From JAPXLN01 sp033809515 (GTDB lineage: Bacteria > Bacillota > Sulfobacillia > Fermentithermobacillales > Fermentithermobacillaceae): a stretch of DNA of 64,000 bases. The stretch covers positions 155,047 through 219,046 of the forward strand of contig JAPXLN010000002.1 of NCBI GenBank assembly GCA_033809515.1. The letters run 5' to 3'. Positions 8,924-18,389 of the stretch are shown one piece after another; positions within the stretch are counted from its first letter, which is position 1, and the number at the start of each line of letters is the position of its first letter. The translations under genes were made by a program, and so were the position numbers. The notes beneath the pieces are model-generated. The model did no database searches, had not been told where the DNA came from, and was given only the letters and a program-made list of their open reading frames with translations.

Positions 8924-9310
8924 TTGGAAGTCAAGAGCAGCGATTTTGCCAGATCCGGTGAGGTCTTGTCTGAGTCAGGTTTTGAAGTGTTCTCTCACCA
9001 GGGAAGGATGAAGGCCGTCAGAGGCCTGTGCCAGGTCTATGTTTGTCATGGGGAAAAGGGCATCTCTTTGGCAATTCCTATTGTGCGGCTTAAACAGTCT
9101 GCAGGGATCCCGAGAGAGCTCCTTGAGTACCTGCAAGACAGGAATCTCAGACACAAGGGCCCGGGGCAATTTTGCATTTTTCAGAACATGGTCTGGTACT
9201 GGGCTTGTGCACGCGGCGAAGACGACCTGGCGAAAACCGCCCTGGCTGCCCAGGAGACCGCAGAGAAAGCGGGTCCGAAAGTCCTGAACGTACTGGGGTA
9301 CATGATTTGA
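8924..9310 (+). CDS. Hypothetical protein, 128 residues
   Basis: I do not recognise this protein. It has no signal peptide or membrane segment, a few scattered Cys residues, and a mixed alpha/beta composition (VYVCHGEKGISLAIPIVRL, then PRELLEYLQDRNLRHKG). A TTG at 8924 follows GAGAGGTGG by about five bases; a TTG at 8909 is an alternative start. Its TGA overlaps the TTG start of the HAD phosphatase (TTGA), so the two are probably one transcript and translationally coupled. It is divergent from rqcH. Codon use looks like its neighbours, so it is likely a real but poorly conserved gene. Confidence 0.6.
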   Translation: MEVKSSDFARSGEVLSESGFEVFSHQGRMKAVRGLCQVYVCHGEKGISLAIPIVRLKQSAGIPRELLEYLQDRNLRHKGPGQFCIFQNMVWYWACARGEDDLAKTALAAQETAEKAGPKVLNVLGYMI

Positions 9311-10107
9311 TAAAGATGCTGGCTTGTGATTTCGACGGTACCCTTGTCGGCCCCGGTGACAGGGGCCTTGACGACACACGAAAAGTGATGGAGCTTTGCG
9401 CTTTGCAGGGGGTCCGGTTCACCATAGCTACAGGGCGTGCTTTCGGGGCTATAGAGAAGTATCTCAGAAGCCTGCAGATAAGCGGCCCGGTCATAACAAA
9501 CGGCGGGGCCATGGTATCTGCTCTGGATCGGGACCCTATTATGGAGCAACCTATTGATCCCCGGGTATGCCGTGAGATCGTAAGTGAACTCAGGAGGACA
9601 AGAGTTCCATTCTATTTGACAGTAGGTAAGCACATGGTTACCGAGTGGGACGGTCCCGAGACCCTTGACTACTCCCAAAACCTGGGGTACGCAATTCGAA
9701 CCGTACCCTCCCTGAGCGGAAAGGAGTTTTCTCCCACTCAGATAGTGGTACGGCTTCCTGCAAACCGCCGGGATTTGGCAGACCTGATAACGGCAAGGTC
9801 CTGGGTTCGAGACAGGTTTGGCCCCGGCGTAAGCGTTATTCGGAGCCTTCCGCATCTAATAGAGTTCCAGGCAGAGGGGGTATCAAAAGGAAAGGGCCTT
9901 GAGTTTCTTGCGTCCGGCATGGGCCTCTCGGCTTCCGAGGTCCTGGCAGTGGGAGACAGCCTTAACGACCTGGACATGCTGGCCTGGGCCGGACACAGGG
10001 CATGTGTGGCAAACTCTCACCCTCTGGTGATGAAAAGCGTGCCTCTGGTATCCGGGGAGAGTTATGCTGCAGGAGTACTTGAAATCGCCAGGCAAGTGCT
10101 AAGATAA
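9307..10107 (+). CDS. HAD superfamily hydrolase, Cof type
   Basis: A cytosolic HAD phosphatase of the Cof/IIB subfamily, which removes phosphate from sugar phosphates, nucleotides or cofactors; the substrate cannot be told from sequence. Motif I is DFDGTLVG (nucleophile Asp8), motif II is TIATGRA, and motif IV is GDSLNDLDML near residue 216. The cap domain in between is of the C2B size. The frame is open upstream, but TTG at 9307 gives MIKMLACDFDGTLV, the canonical family N-terminus, and overlaps the stop of the preceding gene. 266 residues is normal for the family. Confidence 0.9.
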   Translation: MIKMLACDFDGTLVGPGDRGLDDTRKVMELCALQGVRFTIATGRAFGAIEKYLRSLQISGPVITNGGAMVSALDRDPIMEQPIDPRVCREIVSELRRTRVPFYLTVGKHMVTEWDGPETLDYSQNLGYAIRTVPSLSGKEFSPTQIVVRLPANRRDLADLITARSWVRDRFGPGVSVIRSLPHLIEFQAEGVSKGKGLEFLASGMGLSASEVLAVGDSLNDLDMLAWAGHRACVANSHPLVMKSVPLVSGESYAAGVLEIARQVLR

Positions 10108-10169
10108 TACTGCAGGTAGGGGATTATAAGAGACTACCGGGGTAGTGCAAATAAAAGGAGGTTCTGGCA

Positions 10170-11816
10170 TTGGCCGAAGAAACGATCAAGGCTCCTCGCG
10201 GGAGCAGTCTTTCATGTAAGGGGTGGCAGCAAGAAGCTGCCTTGCGCATGCTTATGAATAACCTTGAGGTAGCTGAAAGGCCGCAGGATCTTATCATTTA
10301 CGGAGGCACGGGCAAAGCTGCTCGAAACTGGGAATGCTACCATGCCATCGTCGAGGCCCTTCGCAATCTGGGCGATGAGGAAACCCTGCTGGTCCAGTCC
10401 GGGAAGCCCGTAGCGGTTTTCCCAACTCACAAGCTGGCTCCGAGAGTACTCATTTCCAACTCCATGCTGGTCCCCAAATGGGCCACATGGGAGCATTTCT
10501 GGGAGCTCGAGGGAAAAGGCCTTGCAATGTACGGACAGATGACGGCAGGAAGCTGGATCTACATAGGCACTCAGGGGATCCTTCAGGGAACCTTTGAGAC
10601 ATTGGCGTCTTTGGCCGGGATTGAGTTCGGAGGCAGCCTCAAGGGGAAACTAGTGCTTACAGCAGGCCTTGGAGGCATGGGTGGAGCTCAACCCATGGCA
10701 GTGACCATGAACGATGGCGTGTGCCTCATAGTTGAAGTAGAGCCTCAGCGGCTGGAGCGAAGGCTGCGCGAAGGCTACGTGGACGTTCAGGCCAAAGACC
10801 TGAACCATGCCGTTTCACTGGTAAAAGAGGCAGTTACCCAGGGCAAGCCGCTTTCAGTGGCGCTTCTCGGAAATGCTTCAGAGATCCACCCGGAACTCCT
10901 GAAGATGGGCGTCATCCCCGACGTTGTCACCGATCAGACGTCAGCTCACGACCCTTTGAACGGATATGTTCCTGGGGGAATGACCCTGCTCGAAGCCTTT
11001 GAGCTCAGGAAGAATGACCCGTCAACGTACGTTAAGAGATCCATGGAGTCTATGAGACGGCACTGTGAAGCTATGGTGGAGATGCAAAAGCGCGGCGCCG
11101 TTGTCTTTGACTACGGGAACAACCTTCGTGGCCAGGCCAAAGAGGCAGGCTACGAAGAGGCGTTTGCCTATCCCGGTTTTGTGCCGGCCTACATCCGCCC
11201 GCTGTTTTGCGAGGGCAAAGGCCCGTTCAGGTGGGCAGCCCTCTCAGGCGAACCGGAAGACATTATAAAGACTGACCAGGCCGTTCTTGAGATGTTTCCG
11301 GAGAGTGCTTCCCTTCGAAGGTGGATTACCAAGGCTGAAGAGCACGTTCCCTTCCAGGGCTTGCCATCCAGAGTGTGCTGGCTGGGATATGGCGAAAGGA
11401 AGAAGTTCGGGCTCAGAATCAACGACATGGTCAAAGACGGCACACTTAAGGGGCCCATTGTCATCGGACGGGATCACCTGGACACAGGTTCAGTGGCATC
11501 TCCCTACAGGGAGACAGAATCGATGAAAGACGGCTCCGATGCTGTTGCCGACTGGCCGATTCTGAACGCACTGGTGAACGCTGTTTCCGGTGCAAGCTGG
11601 GTATCGGTACACCATGGAGGCGGTGTAGGCATGGGCCTGTCCATCCATGCCGGGATGGTGGTAGTCGCAGACGGTTCAGACGAAGCAAAGTGGCGGTTGG
11701 AACGGGTGCTCAATACCGACTCGGGCACGGGAGTAGTACGCCACGCCGACGCAGGCTACGAAAAAGCGATTGAGACAGCAAAGCGTCACAAGATGAACAT
11801 GCCCATGCTGAAGTAG
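10170..11816 (+). CDS. hutU: Urocanate hydratase
   Basis: Urocanase converts urocanate to imidazolone propionate in histidine breakdown, using tightly bound NAD+. Matches include YGGTGKAARNWECYHAI near the N-terminus, the GLGGMGGAQPMA nucleotide-binding loop, VVFDYGNNLRGQA, and GRDHLDTGSVASPYRETE. 548 residues is full length. The TTG start at 10170 sits behind AAAAGGAGG. No hutH, hutI or hutG is visible on either side, so the rest of the pathway is unlinked or missing. Transcription likely begins in the short gap after the HAD gene or reads through from it. Confidence 0.95.
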   Translation: MAEETIKAPRGSSLSCKGWQQEAALRMLMNNLEVAERPQDLIIYGGTGKAARNWECYHAIVEALRNLGDEETLLVQSGKPVAVFPTHKLAPRVLISNSMLVPKWATWEHFWELEGKGLAMYGQMTAGSWIYIGTQGILQGTFETLASLAGIEFGGSLKGKLVLTAGLGGMGGAQPMAVTMNDGVCLIVEVEPQRLERRLREGYVDVQAKDLNHAVSLVKEAVTQGKPLSVALLGNASEIHPELLKMGVIPDVVTDQTSAHDPLNGYVPGGMTLLEAFELRKNDPSTYVKRSMESMRRHCEAMVEMQKRGAVVFDYGNNLRGQAKEAGYEEAFAYPGFVPAYIRPLFCEGKGPFRWAALSGEPEDIIKTDQAVLEMFPESASLRRWITKAEEHVPFQGLPSRVCWLGYGERKKFGLRINDMVKDGTLKGPIVIGRDHLDTGSVASPYRETESMKDGSDAVADWPILNALVNAVSGASWVSVHHGGGVGMGLSIHAGMVVVADGSDEAKWRLERVLNTDSGTGVVRHADAGYEKAIETAKRHKMNMPMLK

Positions 11817-12149
11817 GGGTTTCTCAGACTGCTGATCACATGGCCCGGCCCGTCTGCGCAGGGCGAGTAGGTTGGAGAGTGGCCCTTGCCGGCAAGTCCG
11901 GGCCGTCTTTATCGTGAACCGTTATAGACGGGCTAATGAAGGAAATAGACAGGTTATAGAGAACTCTTGGTAGAGAGGGCCTCTCAGAGGATACTCCCAT
12001 GACAGTAAGGATATATTAAGACGACCAATTCGAGACTAAAGAGGAATCTTCTAGGTGCCCTGAGAGTGCTAGCTCAGACGCCGGGACACAAAAGAGACAG
12101 ACATAGGGAGTAAGAGGTCATTGCCCGGCATTTCAGGAGGTTGAACACG
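11817..12149 (+). other. Intergenic region between hutU and UPF0182 gene
   Basis: About 330 bases without a supported ORF. The left part has a foldable G+C-rich element (listed separately). The right part is richer in A/G and ends in a clear AGGAGG at 12135-12140 before the next start. I could not identify a convincing -35/-10 pair, a riboswitch or a tRNA. Confidence 0.6.
11842..11911 (+). terminator. Probable terminator stem-loop after hutU
   Basis: GGCCCGG (11842-11848) is complementary to CCGGGCC (11898-11904), and the intervening arm holds the self-complementary CTTGCCGGCAAG (11885-11896). A short GTCTTTA follows. The fold is strong but the U-tract is weak. Confidence 0.4.
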
Positions 12150-14873
12150 ATGCCCGGACGACGGTGGTTCTGGATACTTGTCGGGATTGCTGTGGCCTTG
12201 GGACTGGCAGCCACAGGGATTGCCACTTTCTATACAGACATCCTATGGTTTCAGGAACTGGAGTATTTCCCTGTATTTCGACGGGTGCTTACCGGCAAGT
12301 TATTGACGGGACTGGTGGGCGGGGCTTTCTTTTTCCTGGTAACCTACGTAAACCTCAGGCTTGTTCTGGGAAGGCGGAGACAGATCAACCTGGTGGGCGG
12401 CCTTGTAATGCCGGTGCCGGTCTCCATGCCGGATAGGGCCAGACAGTGGGCTTTGGCGGCCTCGGCGGTCGTAGGCGTTCTCGGCGGAATTGCAGCTTAC
12501 ACTCAGTGGCACGTGGTGCTTGCATACTTCAACGCCACGCCCTTTGGGATTAACGACCCGTTTTTCGGGAAAGACGTGGGTTTCTATATATTTAACTTGC
12601 CCTTTCTTAGGCTGATCCAGCAGCATTTGTTCGTGTCGTTTCTTGTGGCCGGCCTAATCTCGGTGATAGCGTACTACGCCTTTGGAGACCTGAGGCTTGC
12701 CCTAAGAAGGGTCCTGGTGAACCGCAGGACCAGGATTCATCTGTCGGTGCTGGCCTCCATCCTTTTTGCCCTCAAGGCATGGGGGTATCAGATAAGCATA
12801 TGGGATCTGATGTATTCGCCCAGGGGTGCCGCTTTCGGCGCGTCTTATACTGACATTCACGCTCAGGTTCCTGCGTACAGACTCCTCATAGGAGTCGCCC
12901 TGGCTGGCGCCGTCGTTTCTCTCCTTGGCATCATGGTCCAGAACCTTAGATGGGTGGGGTTTGCGGTTCTCGGGCTTACGGTTTTGTCGGTCCTTGCCGG
13001 TTACGCCTATCCCGCCTTTATGCAGCAGTTTACCGTGTCGCCTAACGAGCTGGCCTACGAGATCCCTTTCATCGAACACAACATCGCCTTTACAAGGGAA
13101 GCTTTCAACCTTGATCGCATAGAGACTACCCAATTTCCAGCTACCGAAAATCTTACCATGGCGGATCTAAAGCAAGTGCCCGGAACTGTCAGGAACTTCC
13201 GCCTATGGGACTACAGGGTCCTGAGAGATACGTACACACAGGTACAGGAAATACGCATGTACTACAGGTTTAACGATGTAGATATCGGGCGGTACATGGT
13301 AAACGGCGAGTACCGGCAGGTTCTCCTTTCTCCCAGGGAACTGGACATAAACCTTTTGCCTACGGACGCCAGAACGTGGATTAACCTTCACCTCAAGTAC
13401 ACTCACGGGTACGGAGTGGTTATGAGCCCTGCTTCAGACGTGACAGGCGAGGGTATGCCATCGTTCTATTTCATGGATGTGCCGCCAAAAACAAAGACGG
13501 ATCTTGTACTGACCCGGCCTGAGCTGTACTTTGGGGAGCTCACGAACCATTACATAATAACAAACGCCAAAGAACCTGAATTTGACTATCCCAGAACCGA
13601 TGTTCAGGCCATCGAACCAACCTTCTACAAAGGCCAAGCCGGAATTACTCTCAAGAGCTTTATCCGGAGGCTGGCCTTTACGCTCCGGTTCAGGGATTAT
13701 CAGATAATGGTATCGGGTGCGTTAACGCCTGAATCCAGGGTGATCATGAAACGAAACATTCTTGAGAGAGTGCGATCTATAGCTCCGTTTTTTATGTACG
13801 ACTCAGACCCGTACCTGGTCATTGCCGAAGGCAGAATGTACTGGTTCCTTGATGCGTACACAGTTTCCGCTAATTACCCGTACAGTCAGCCGGATCCTGA
13901 GACCTGGATCAACTACATCCGCAACTCTGTAAAAGTCACCGTAGACGCCTACGATGGGACAGTAACTTTCTACCGGGTTGATGATGAAGATCCCATTGTT
14001 AACACCTACAGCAACATTTTCCCGACTCTGCTCAAAGACTTCAGCCAAATGCCCGAGGATCTCCGGGCCCATATACGGTATCCGGAAGACCTTTTTAGCA
14101 TCCAGAGCCGGGTTCTTCTTACCTATCACATGACAGACCCGCAGATGTTCTACAACAAGGAAGACTATTGGGAGATCCCCAGGGAGATATACGCCAACCT
14201 AGAGAAGACTGTCGAGCCGTACTACATCGTTTTGCACCTCCCGGGTGAATCTGCCCCTGAGTATATGCTAATGACGCCGTTTACTCCCAGAGGGAAGCCT
14301 AACATGACTGCCTGGCTTGGGGTGAGGTGCGATCCTGAACGGTACGGCGAGATGGTGCTGTTTCAGCTGCCCAAAGACAAACTGGTACCAGGGCCTATGC
14401 AGGTAGAATCCATGATCGCCCAGAACCCCGGCATATCCGAAGCTATGACCCTTTGGGGTCAGGTAGGTTCCCAGGTGATACGGGGCAACCTTCTCACTAT
14501 CCCTATTAAAGGCTCGCTTCTGTATATAGAGCCTTTGTACATTCAGGCTGAGAAGGTGAAGATACCTGAGCTTAAGCGTGTTCTCATGTACTATGGTGGC
14601 AGGGTAGTGATGGGGACCACCGTTGAAGATGCCCTCAGCGCTTTGCTCGGAACCGGTGAAGACGTACCTCCGGACTTTCCCGGGGGAACCGAATTACCTG
14701 ATATAAGCGCTCTGGTGGCTAGGGCGAACCGTCTGCTGCAGGAGGCAAATGAGAAGCTGAGAACCGGAGATTGGGCGGGGTATGGCAGGAACATGGAGGA
14801 ACTGGCGAGAGTGCTGGCGGATCTGGAGAAGGCTATCGCCGCAGGAACCACACCATCATTCGTAGTTCCTTGA
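12150..14873 (+). CDS. UPF0182 family integral membrane protein
   Basis: A 907-residue member of the UPF0182 (COG1615) family, conserved in actinobacteria and some Clostridia, with no established function. The first 300 or so residues contain about seven hydrophobic helices (first at roughly 9-30). The remainder is a large soluble region, rich in Tyr and Pro, which would lie outside the cell. ATG at 12150 is nine bases after AGGAGG; TTG at 12141 is an alternative. The last 50 residues form a charged helix (ALVARANRLLQEANEKL). It stands alone before asnS. Length is typical. Confidence 0.88.
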   Translation: MPGRRWFWILVGIAVALGLAATGIATFYTDILWFQELEYFPVFRRVLTGKLLTGLVGGAFFFLVTYVNLRLVLGRRRQINLVGGLVMPVPVSMPDRARQWALAASAVVGVLGGIAAYTQWHVVLAYFNATPFGINDPFFGKDVGFYIFNLPFLRLIQQHLFVSFLVAGLISVIAYYAFGDLRLALRRVLVNRRTRIHLSVLASILFALKAWGYQISIWDLMYSPRGAAFGASYTDIHAQVPAYRLLIGVALAGAVVSLLGIMVQNLRWVGFAVLGLTVLSVLAGYAYPAFMQQFTVSPNELAYEIPFIEHNIAFTREAFNLDRIETTQFPATENLTMADLKQVPGTVRNFRLWDYRVLRDTYTQVQEIRMYYRFNDVDIGRYMVNGEYRQVLLSPRELDINLLPTDARTWINLHLKYTHGYGVVMSPASDVTGEGMPSFYFMDVPPKTKTDLVLTRPELYFGELTNHYIITNAKEPEFDYPRTDVQAIEPTFYKGQAGITLKSFIRRLAFTLRFRDYQIMVSGALTPESRVIMKRNILERVRSIAPFFMYDSDPYLVIAEGRMYWFLDAYTVSANYPYSQPDPETWINYIRNSVKVTVDAYDGTVTFYRVDDEDPIVNTYSNIFPTLLKDFSQMPEDLRAHIRYPEDLFSIQSRVLLTYHMTDPQMFYNKEDYWEIPREIYANLEKTVEPYYIVLHLPGESAPEYMLMTPFTPRGKPNMTAWLGVRCDPERYGEMVLFQLPKDKLVPGPMQVESMIAQNPGISEAMTLWGQVGSQVIRGNLLTIPIKGSLLYIEPLYIQAEKVKIPELKRVLMYYGGRVVMGTTVEDALSALLGTGEDVPPDFPGGTELPDISALVARANRLLQEANEKLRTGDWAGYGRNMEELARVLADLEKAIAAGTTPSFVVP

Positions 14874-14910
14874 AGCTGATTGGTTCTATGTATGTGGAGG
14901 GGTATGAGAA

Positions 14911-16227
14911 TTGGCACAAACAGACGAGGCAGTACACGTAATAAACGTACAGGATGCAGGTCTCTATGACGGGCAGACGATTCAGCTGAACGGTTGGCTC
15001 TATAACCGTAGGTCGTCCGGGAAACTGCTGTTTGCCATGGTCAGAGACGGCACAGGTGTCATACAGTGCGTGGCATCGCTTAAGGATCTAGGCGAGGATC
15101 TTTTTCGCGAGGTTGAGTCTTTGAACCAGGAATCATCCCTTGCCCTGGTAGGACAAGTCAGGAAAGACGAGCGAGCTCCCGGTGGCTGTGAGATAACGGT
15201 AAAGGATGTTAAGGTCATATCAAGAGCTATGCCCGATTACCCTATTGCCCTTAAGGAGCATGGAGTGGACTTCCTTTTGGATCACAGACATCTGTGGTTG
15301 CGCACGCCTACACAAAGAGCGATTATGTCGGTTCGTGCACAGATTATGAGGGCTTGCAGGGATTTCCTGGACGATTGCGGATTCCTGGAGGTCAGCGCAC
15401 CAATACTCACGCCCTCAGCGTGTGAAGGTACATCCACTCTGTTTGCCACAGAGTACTTTGGAGAAAAGGCATATTTGAGCCAAAGCGGCCAGCTCTACAA
15501 TGAAGCTGCCATAATGGCTCTGGGCAGGGTCTATTGCTTTGGCCCAACGTTCAGAGCGGAAAAATCCAAGACCCGGAGGCATCTGACAGAGTTCTGGATG
15601 CTTGAGCCTGAAGCTGCTTTCATGGATTTTGAGGAGCTTTTGGTTCTTGAGGAGGACATGATCGCTTATGTCATCCAAAGGGTGCTTGACAGAAACTCTC
15701 AGGATCTGGTTGCTGTTGGCCGTAACCCCCGTGACCTGGAGGGGATAGTACCGCCGTTTCCTCGAATCACCTATGATGAAGCTGTACGAAGCCTGCAGGA
15801 ACAGGGCTCTGACATTCAGTGGGGCGATGATTTCGGTGCTCCCCACGAAACCATGCTGGCATCAGAGGCAGGAAAGCCTGTCTTTGTGACCCACTATCCT
15901 ACGTCCGTCAAGGCCTTTTACATGGAACCTGACCCGGACAGACCTGAGGTCGTTCTTGCTGCGGATTTGCTTGCACCCGAAGGGTACGGCGAGATCATAG
16001 GAGGAAGTCAGAGGATCAGCGATGCCGAACTCCTGAAAAGAAGAATCGCCGAACACAACCTTCCTGCCGGGGAGTACGATTGGTATCTGGACCTCCGCCG
16101 GTATGGTTCTGTCCCTCACAGCGGGTTCGGTTTGGGCATAGAGCGTATGGTGGCATGGCTGTGCCGCCTGGATCATCTTAGAGAAGCGATTCCCTTTCCA
16201 AGAACGATTACTCGCTTGAGACCATAG
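14911..16227 (+). CDS. asnS: Asparaginyl-tRNA synthetase
   Basis: A class IIb synthetase that charges tRNA-Asn. An N-terminal OB-fold anticodon domain (QLNGWLYNRRSSGKLLFAMVRD, about 27-48, split here for motif reading) is followed by class II motif 2 (FRAEKSKTRRHLTEFWMLE) and motif 3 (GFGLGIERMV near the C-terminus). RHLTEFWMLEPE and the 438-residue length fit AsnS; AspRS of bacteria is longer with a GAD insertion, which is absent. The start is TTG at 14911 behind GGAGGGG. It is followed 19 bases later by the RodZ-like gene. Confidence 0.92.
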   Translation: MAQTDEAVHVINVQDAGLYDGQTIQLNGWLYNRRSSGKLLFAMVRDGTGVIQCVASLKDLGEDLFREVESLNQESSLALVGQVRKDERAPGGCEITVKDVKVISRAMPDYPIALKEHGVDFLLDHRHLWLRTPTQRAIMSVRAQIMRACRDFLDDCGFLEVSAPILTPSACEGTSTLFATEYFGEKAYLSQSGQLYNEAAIMALGRVYCFGPTFRAEKSKTRRHLTEFWMLEPEAAFMDFEELLVLEEDMIAYVIQRVLDRNSQDLVAVGRNPRDLEGIVPPFPRITYDEAVRSLQEQGSDIQWGDDFGAPHETMLASEAGKPVFVTHYPTSVKAFYMEPDPDRPEVVLAADLLAPEGYGEIIGGSQRISDAELLKRRIAEHNLPAGEYDWYLDLRRYGSVPHSGFGLGIERMVAWLCRLDHLREAIPFPRTITRLRP

Positions 16228-16246
16228 GAGAAGGGAGGTAAGCTGA

Positions 16247-17083
16247 TTGGCCGGGGAACTGGATCCCAAAACAGCGAAGCTAAAGGAGATGGGTACCCAG
16301 ATCCGCCAGCAAAGGGAACGCTTGGGCATGACCCTGGAGGAAGTCCGCGATGAGACCAAGATTCGTGTCAGGTATCTGGCAGCTGTAGAAGAAGGAGACG
16401 ACTCGGTTGCGCCTGCTCCCGCATACTTCAGGGCGTTTCTGAAGACCTACGCCATGTTCCTGGGGCTAGACGGTCTTGCCTTTTCCAGAGCGTACGGCGA
16501 GCTCAATGAAGCGACCCTTGCTAAGGGTGTCCCTGGGCCTGAAGAACAGAAGAAGAGACGCAGATCAAGAAACCGTCGCAAACAAAGAAGAATCAGTCCC
16601 TTCTTTTTGGTTATCTTGCTGCTTGCAGCCGTACTTGCTTATCCGGTCTGGGGTAGGTTTTTCCGTGACAAGAACCAGGCCCAGATACCGCCTGAAGAGG
16701 TCAATGCTCCTGACGGCAACAAGGTGACCCCCGAAGAACCTGTGGATCCAGGAGAAAAGACTTCTATAGTTTTCCGAAAGGATCCCAGTAAAGAGACAAC
16801 CGTATGGGAAACGGGCCTTCAGCCTCTCAAACTGCTTGTTACGGTTCGTTCAGGAGAAGACGATTCTTGCTGGATGAGGGTGGAAAGCGATGGAAAGAAG
16901 GTCTTTGAAGGCACAGCCGGTCCAGGTGAGAATCTCTCGTTTGACGCTGACCGGGAGATAACCATTAGAGCAGGCAAGCCCTGGGTCTTGACCTTGTCGC
17001 TAAACGAGAACGATCTGGGTCCCGGTGGGCCCTATGGGCCTGTCAAGGACCTTATAGTACGATATGTCCCCAGGAATCCGTAG
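16247..17083 (+). CDS. RodZ-like HTH membrane protein
   Basis: An N-terminal Xre-type helix-turn-helix (about residues 13-80; IRQQRERLGMTLEEV, then YLAAVEEGD) is followed by a very basic linker, one transmembrane helix (about 115-136) and an extracytoplasmic domain ending in the DUF4115 pattern (VRSGEDDSCWMRVESDGK). RodZ ties MreB filaments to the membrane and supports cell shape; in sporeformers the family also includes YmfM. The start is TTG at 16247 with GGGAGG upstream. Position directly after asnS is probably a shared transcript. Confidence 0.85.
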   Translation: MAGELDPKTAKLKEMGTQIRQQRERLGMTLEEVRDETKIRVRYLAAVEEGDDSVAPAPAYFRAFLKTYAMFLGLDGLAFSRAYGELNEATLAKGVPGPEEQKKRRRSRNRRKQRRISPFFLVILLLAAVLAYPVWGRFFRDKNQAQIPPEEVNAPDGNKVTPEEPVDPGEKTSIVFRKDPSKETTVWETGLQPLKLLVTVRSGEDDSCWMRVESDGKKVFEGTAGPGENLSFDADREITIRAGKPWVLTLSLNENDLGPGGPYGPVKDLIVRYVPRNP

Positions 17084-17198
17084 GTTTCCTCCGCGGGCTC
17101 TCATAGGCAGATGCCGTCGCCAATATTATCATTACGGATCAAGATAGTTGCCTGTATTGAGTGACGGCACCTGAGTATGAGTGCGGGGAAGTGTTACG

Positions 17199-18389
17199 GT
17201 GACGGCTATGCTGGCCAGGAAGTCGTTTCTTGTTTGTCTTGTATTGCTCTTGTGCCTGCTTGTCTTGAGGGAGACCGGCGTTGTTCAGGCACAGAGCTCC
17301 GGCTCGTCTCCTCCTTATGTATCATCGGTTGCAGCATTGCTCATTGAATGGAATACAGGGCAGATTCTCTTTGAGAAGAACGCTTTTCGCAGGATGCACC
17401 CGGCAAGTCTCACAAAGATGATGACGGGGCTCCTGGCCGTGGAACTTGCCAGACTGGACGACCGGGTGACGATCTCCGGTGAAGCAGCGTCCCAGCCGGG
17501 TTCCAGCATGTACCTAAAAAAGGGAGACGTTTTCGCCCTGCAGGACTTGCTGTACGGTCTGATGCTCAACTCGGGAAACGACGCTGCCTGGGCTATTGCA
17601 GAACACGTGGCCAAAGGAACCATGGGACCACAAGGAACGGCGTCTGACTTTTTCGACATGATGAACAGACGTGCCAAAGAGATAGGAGCGATTAATACCC
17701 AGTTCGCCAACCCCCATGGCCTTACTGAAGCAAACCATTACACCACTGCCTTTGACCTGGCTCTCATAGCTAAGACCTGTCTTAAGCACCCATATTTCAA
17801 GCACCTGGTTGCAACAAAGGAAAAGGATGTGATAGAAGCAGGCACTGGAGCCCGTCTCATTCTCAGCAACACTAACCGCCTCCTATGGATGTACCTGGGG
17901 ACAGACGGTGTGAAAACCGGAACGACTGAGTCAGCCGGACAGTGCTTGGTTGCGTCGGCCACCAGAGACGGAGTCCGCCTGCTGGCCGTCGTTCTGGACA
18001 GCCTGGACAGATGGAGCGATGCAGCCAAGCTTCTTGACTACGGGTTCAACGGATTCACCGTGTCTACACTGGCAAAAGCCTGGGAGCCCCTTGTTTGGCT
18101 TCCCTGTTCAGGTTCTGGGAAAACTGTCCCAGTGGTGCCTATCAAGGACATAAGCGCGTGCGTTCCCCGGGGCTCATCTGATCTATGGTTGGACATTCAC
18201 TTGCCTCCCTCAATACGAAGGCAGTGCTCCAGAGGGACCGTTCTGGGCTATGCTACTGTGTATCTTGGTGATACCCCCGTGAACAGCTGCGACCTGGTAG
18301 CCGGCGCGCATGTAGTGCCCCGGACTCCGGTACAGGTGGCGGTCCGGCTCTTGTCATGGCTGGTCAGAGAAGTCATCTCCCGCCTTTGA
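17199..18389 (+). CDS. D-alanyl-D-alanine carboxypeptidase (DacF/PBP5 type)
   Basis: A secreted penicillin-binding protein that trims the terminal D-Ala of peptidoglycan stem peptides. A signal peptide covers about residues 1-32. The three serine-hydrolase motifs are present: SLTK with nucleophile Ser70, SGN near 125, and KTG near 239. A C-terminal beta domain and a terminal hydrophobic/amphipathic segment (LLSWLVREVI) would anchor it at the membrane. I chose GTG at 17199 with GGGGAAG upstream; GTG 17181 and ATG 17208 are alternatives. In sporeformers this family sets cross-linking of spore cortex or vegetative wall. Its end overlaps the convergent gene by 17 bases. Confidence 0.93.
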   Translation: MTAMLARKSFLVCLVLLLCLLVLRETGVVQAQSSGSSPPYVSSVAALLIEWNTGQILFEKNAFRRMHPASLTKMMTGLLAVELARLDDRVTISGEAASQPGSSMYLKKGDVFALQDLLYGLMLNSGNDAAWAIAEHVAKGTMGPQGTASDFFDMMNRRAKEIGAINTQFANPHGLTEANHYTTAFDLALIAKTCLKHPYFKHLVATKEKDVIEAGTGARLILSNTNRLLWMYLGTDGVKTGTTESAGQCLVASATRDGVRLLAVVLDSLDRWSDAAKLLDYGFNGFTVSTLAKAWEPLVWLPCSGSGKTVPVVPIKDISACVPRGSSDLWLDIHLPPSIRRQCSRGTVLGYATVYLGDTPVNSCDLVAGAHVVPRTPVQVAVRLLSWLVREVISRL

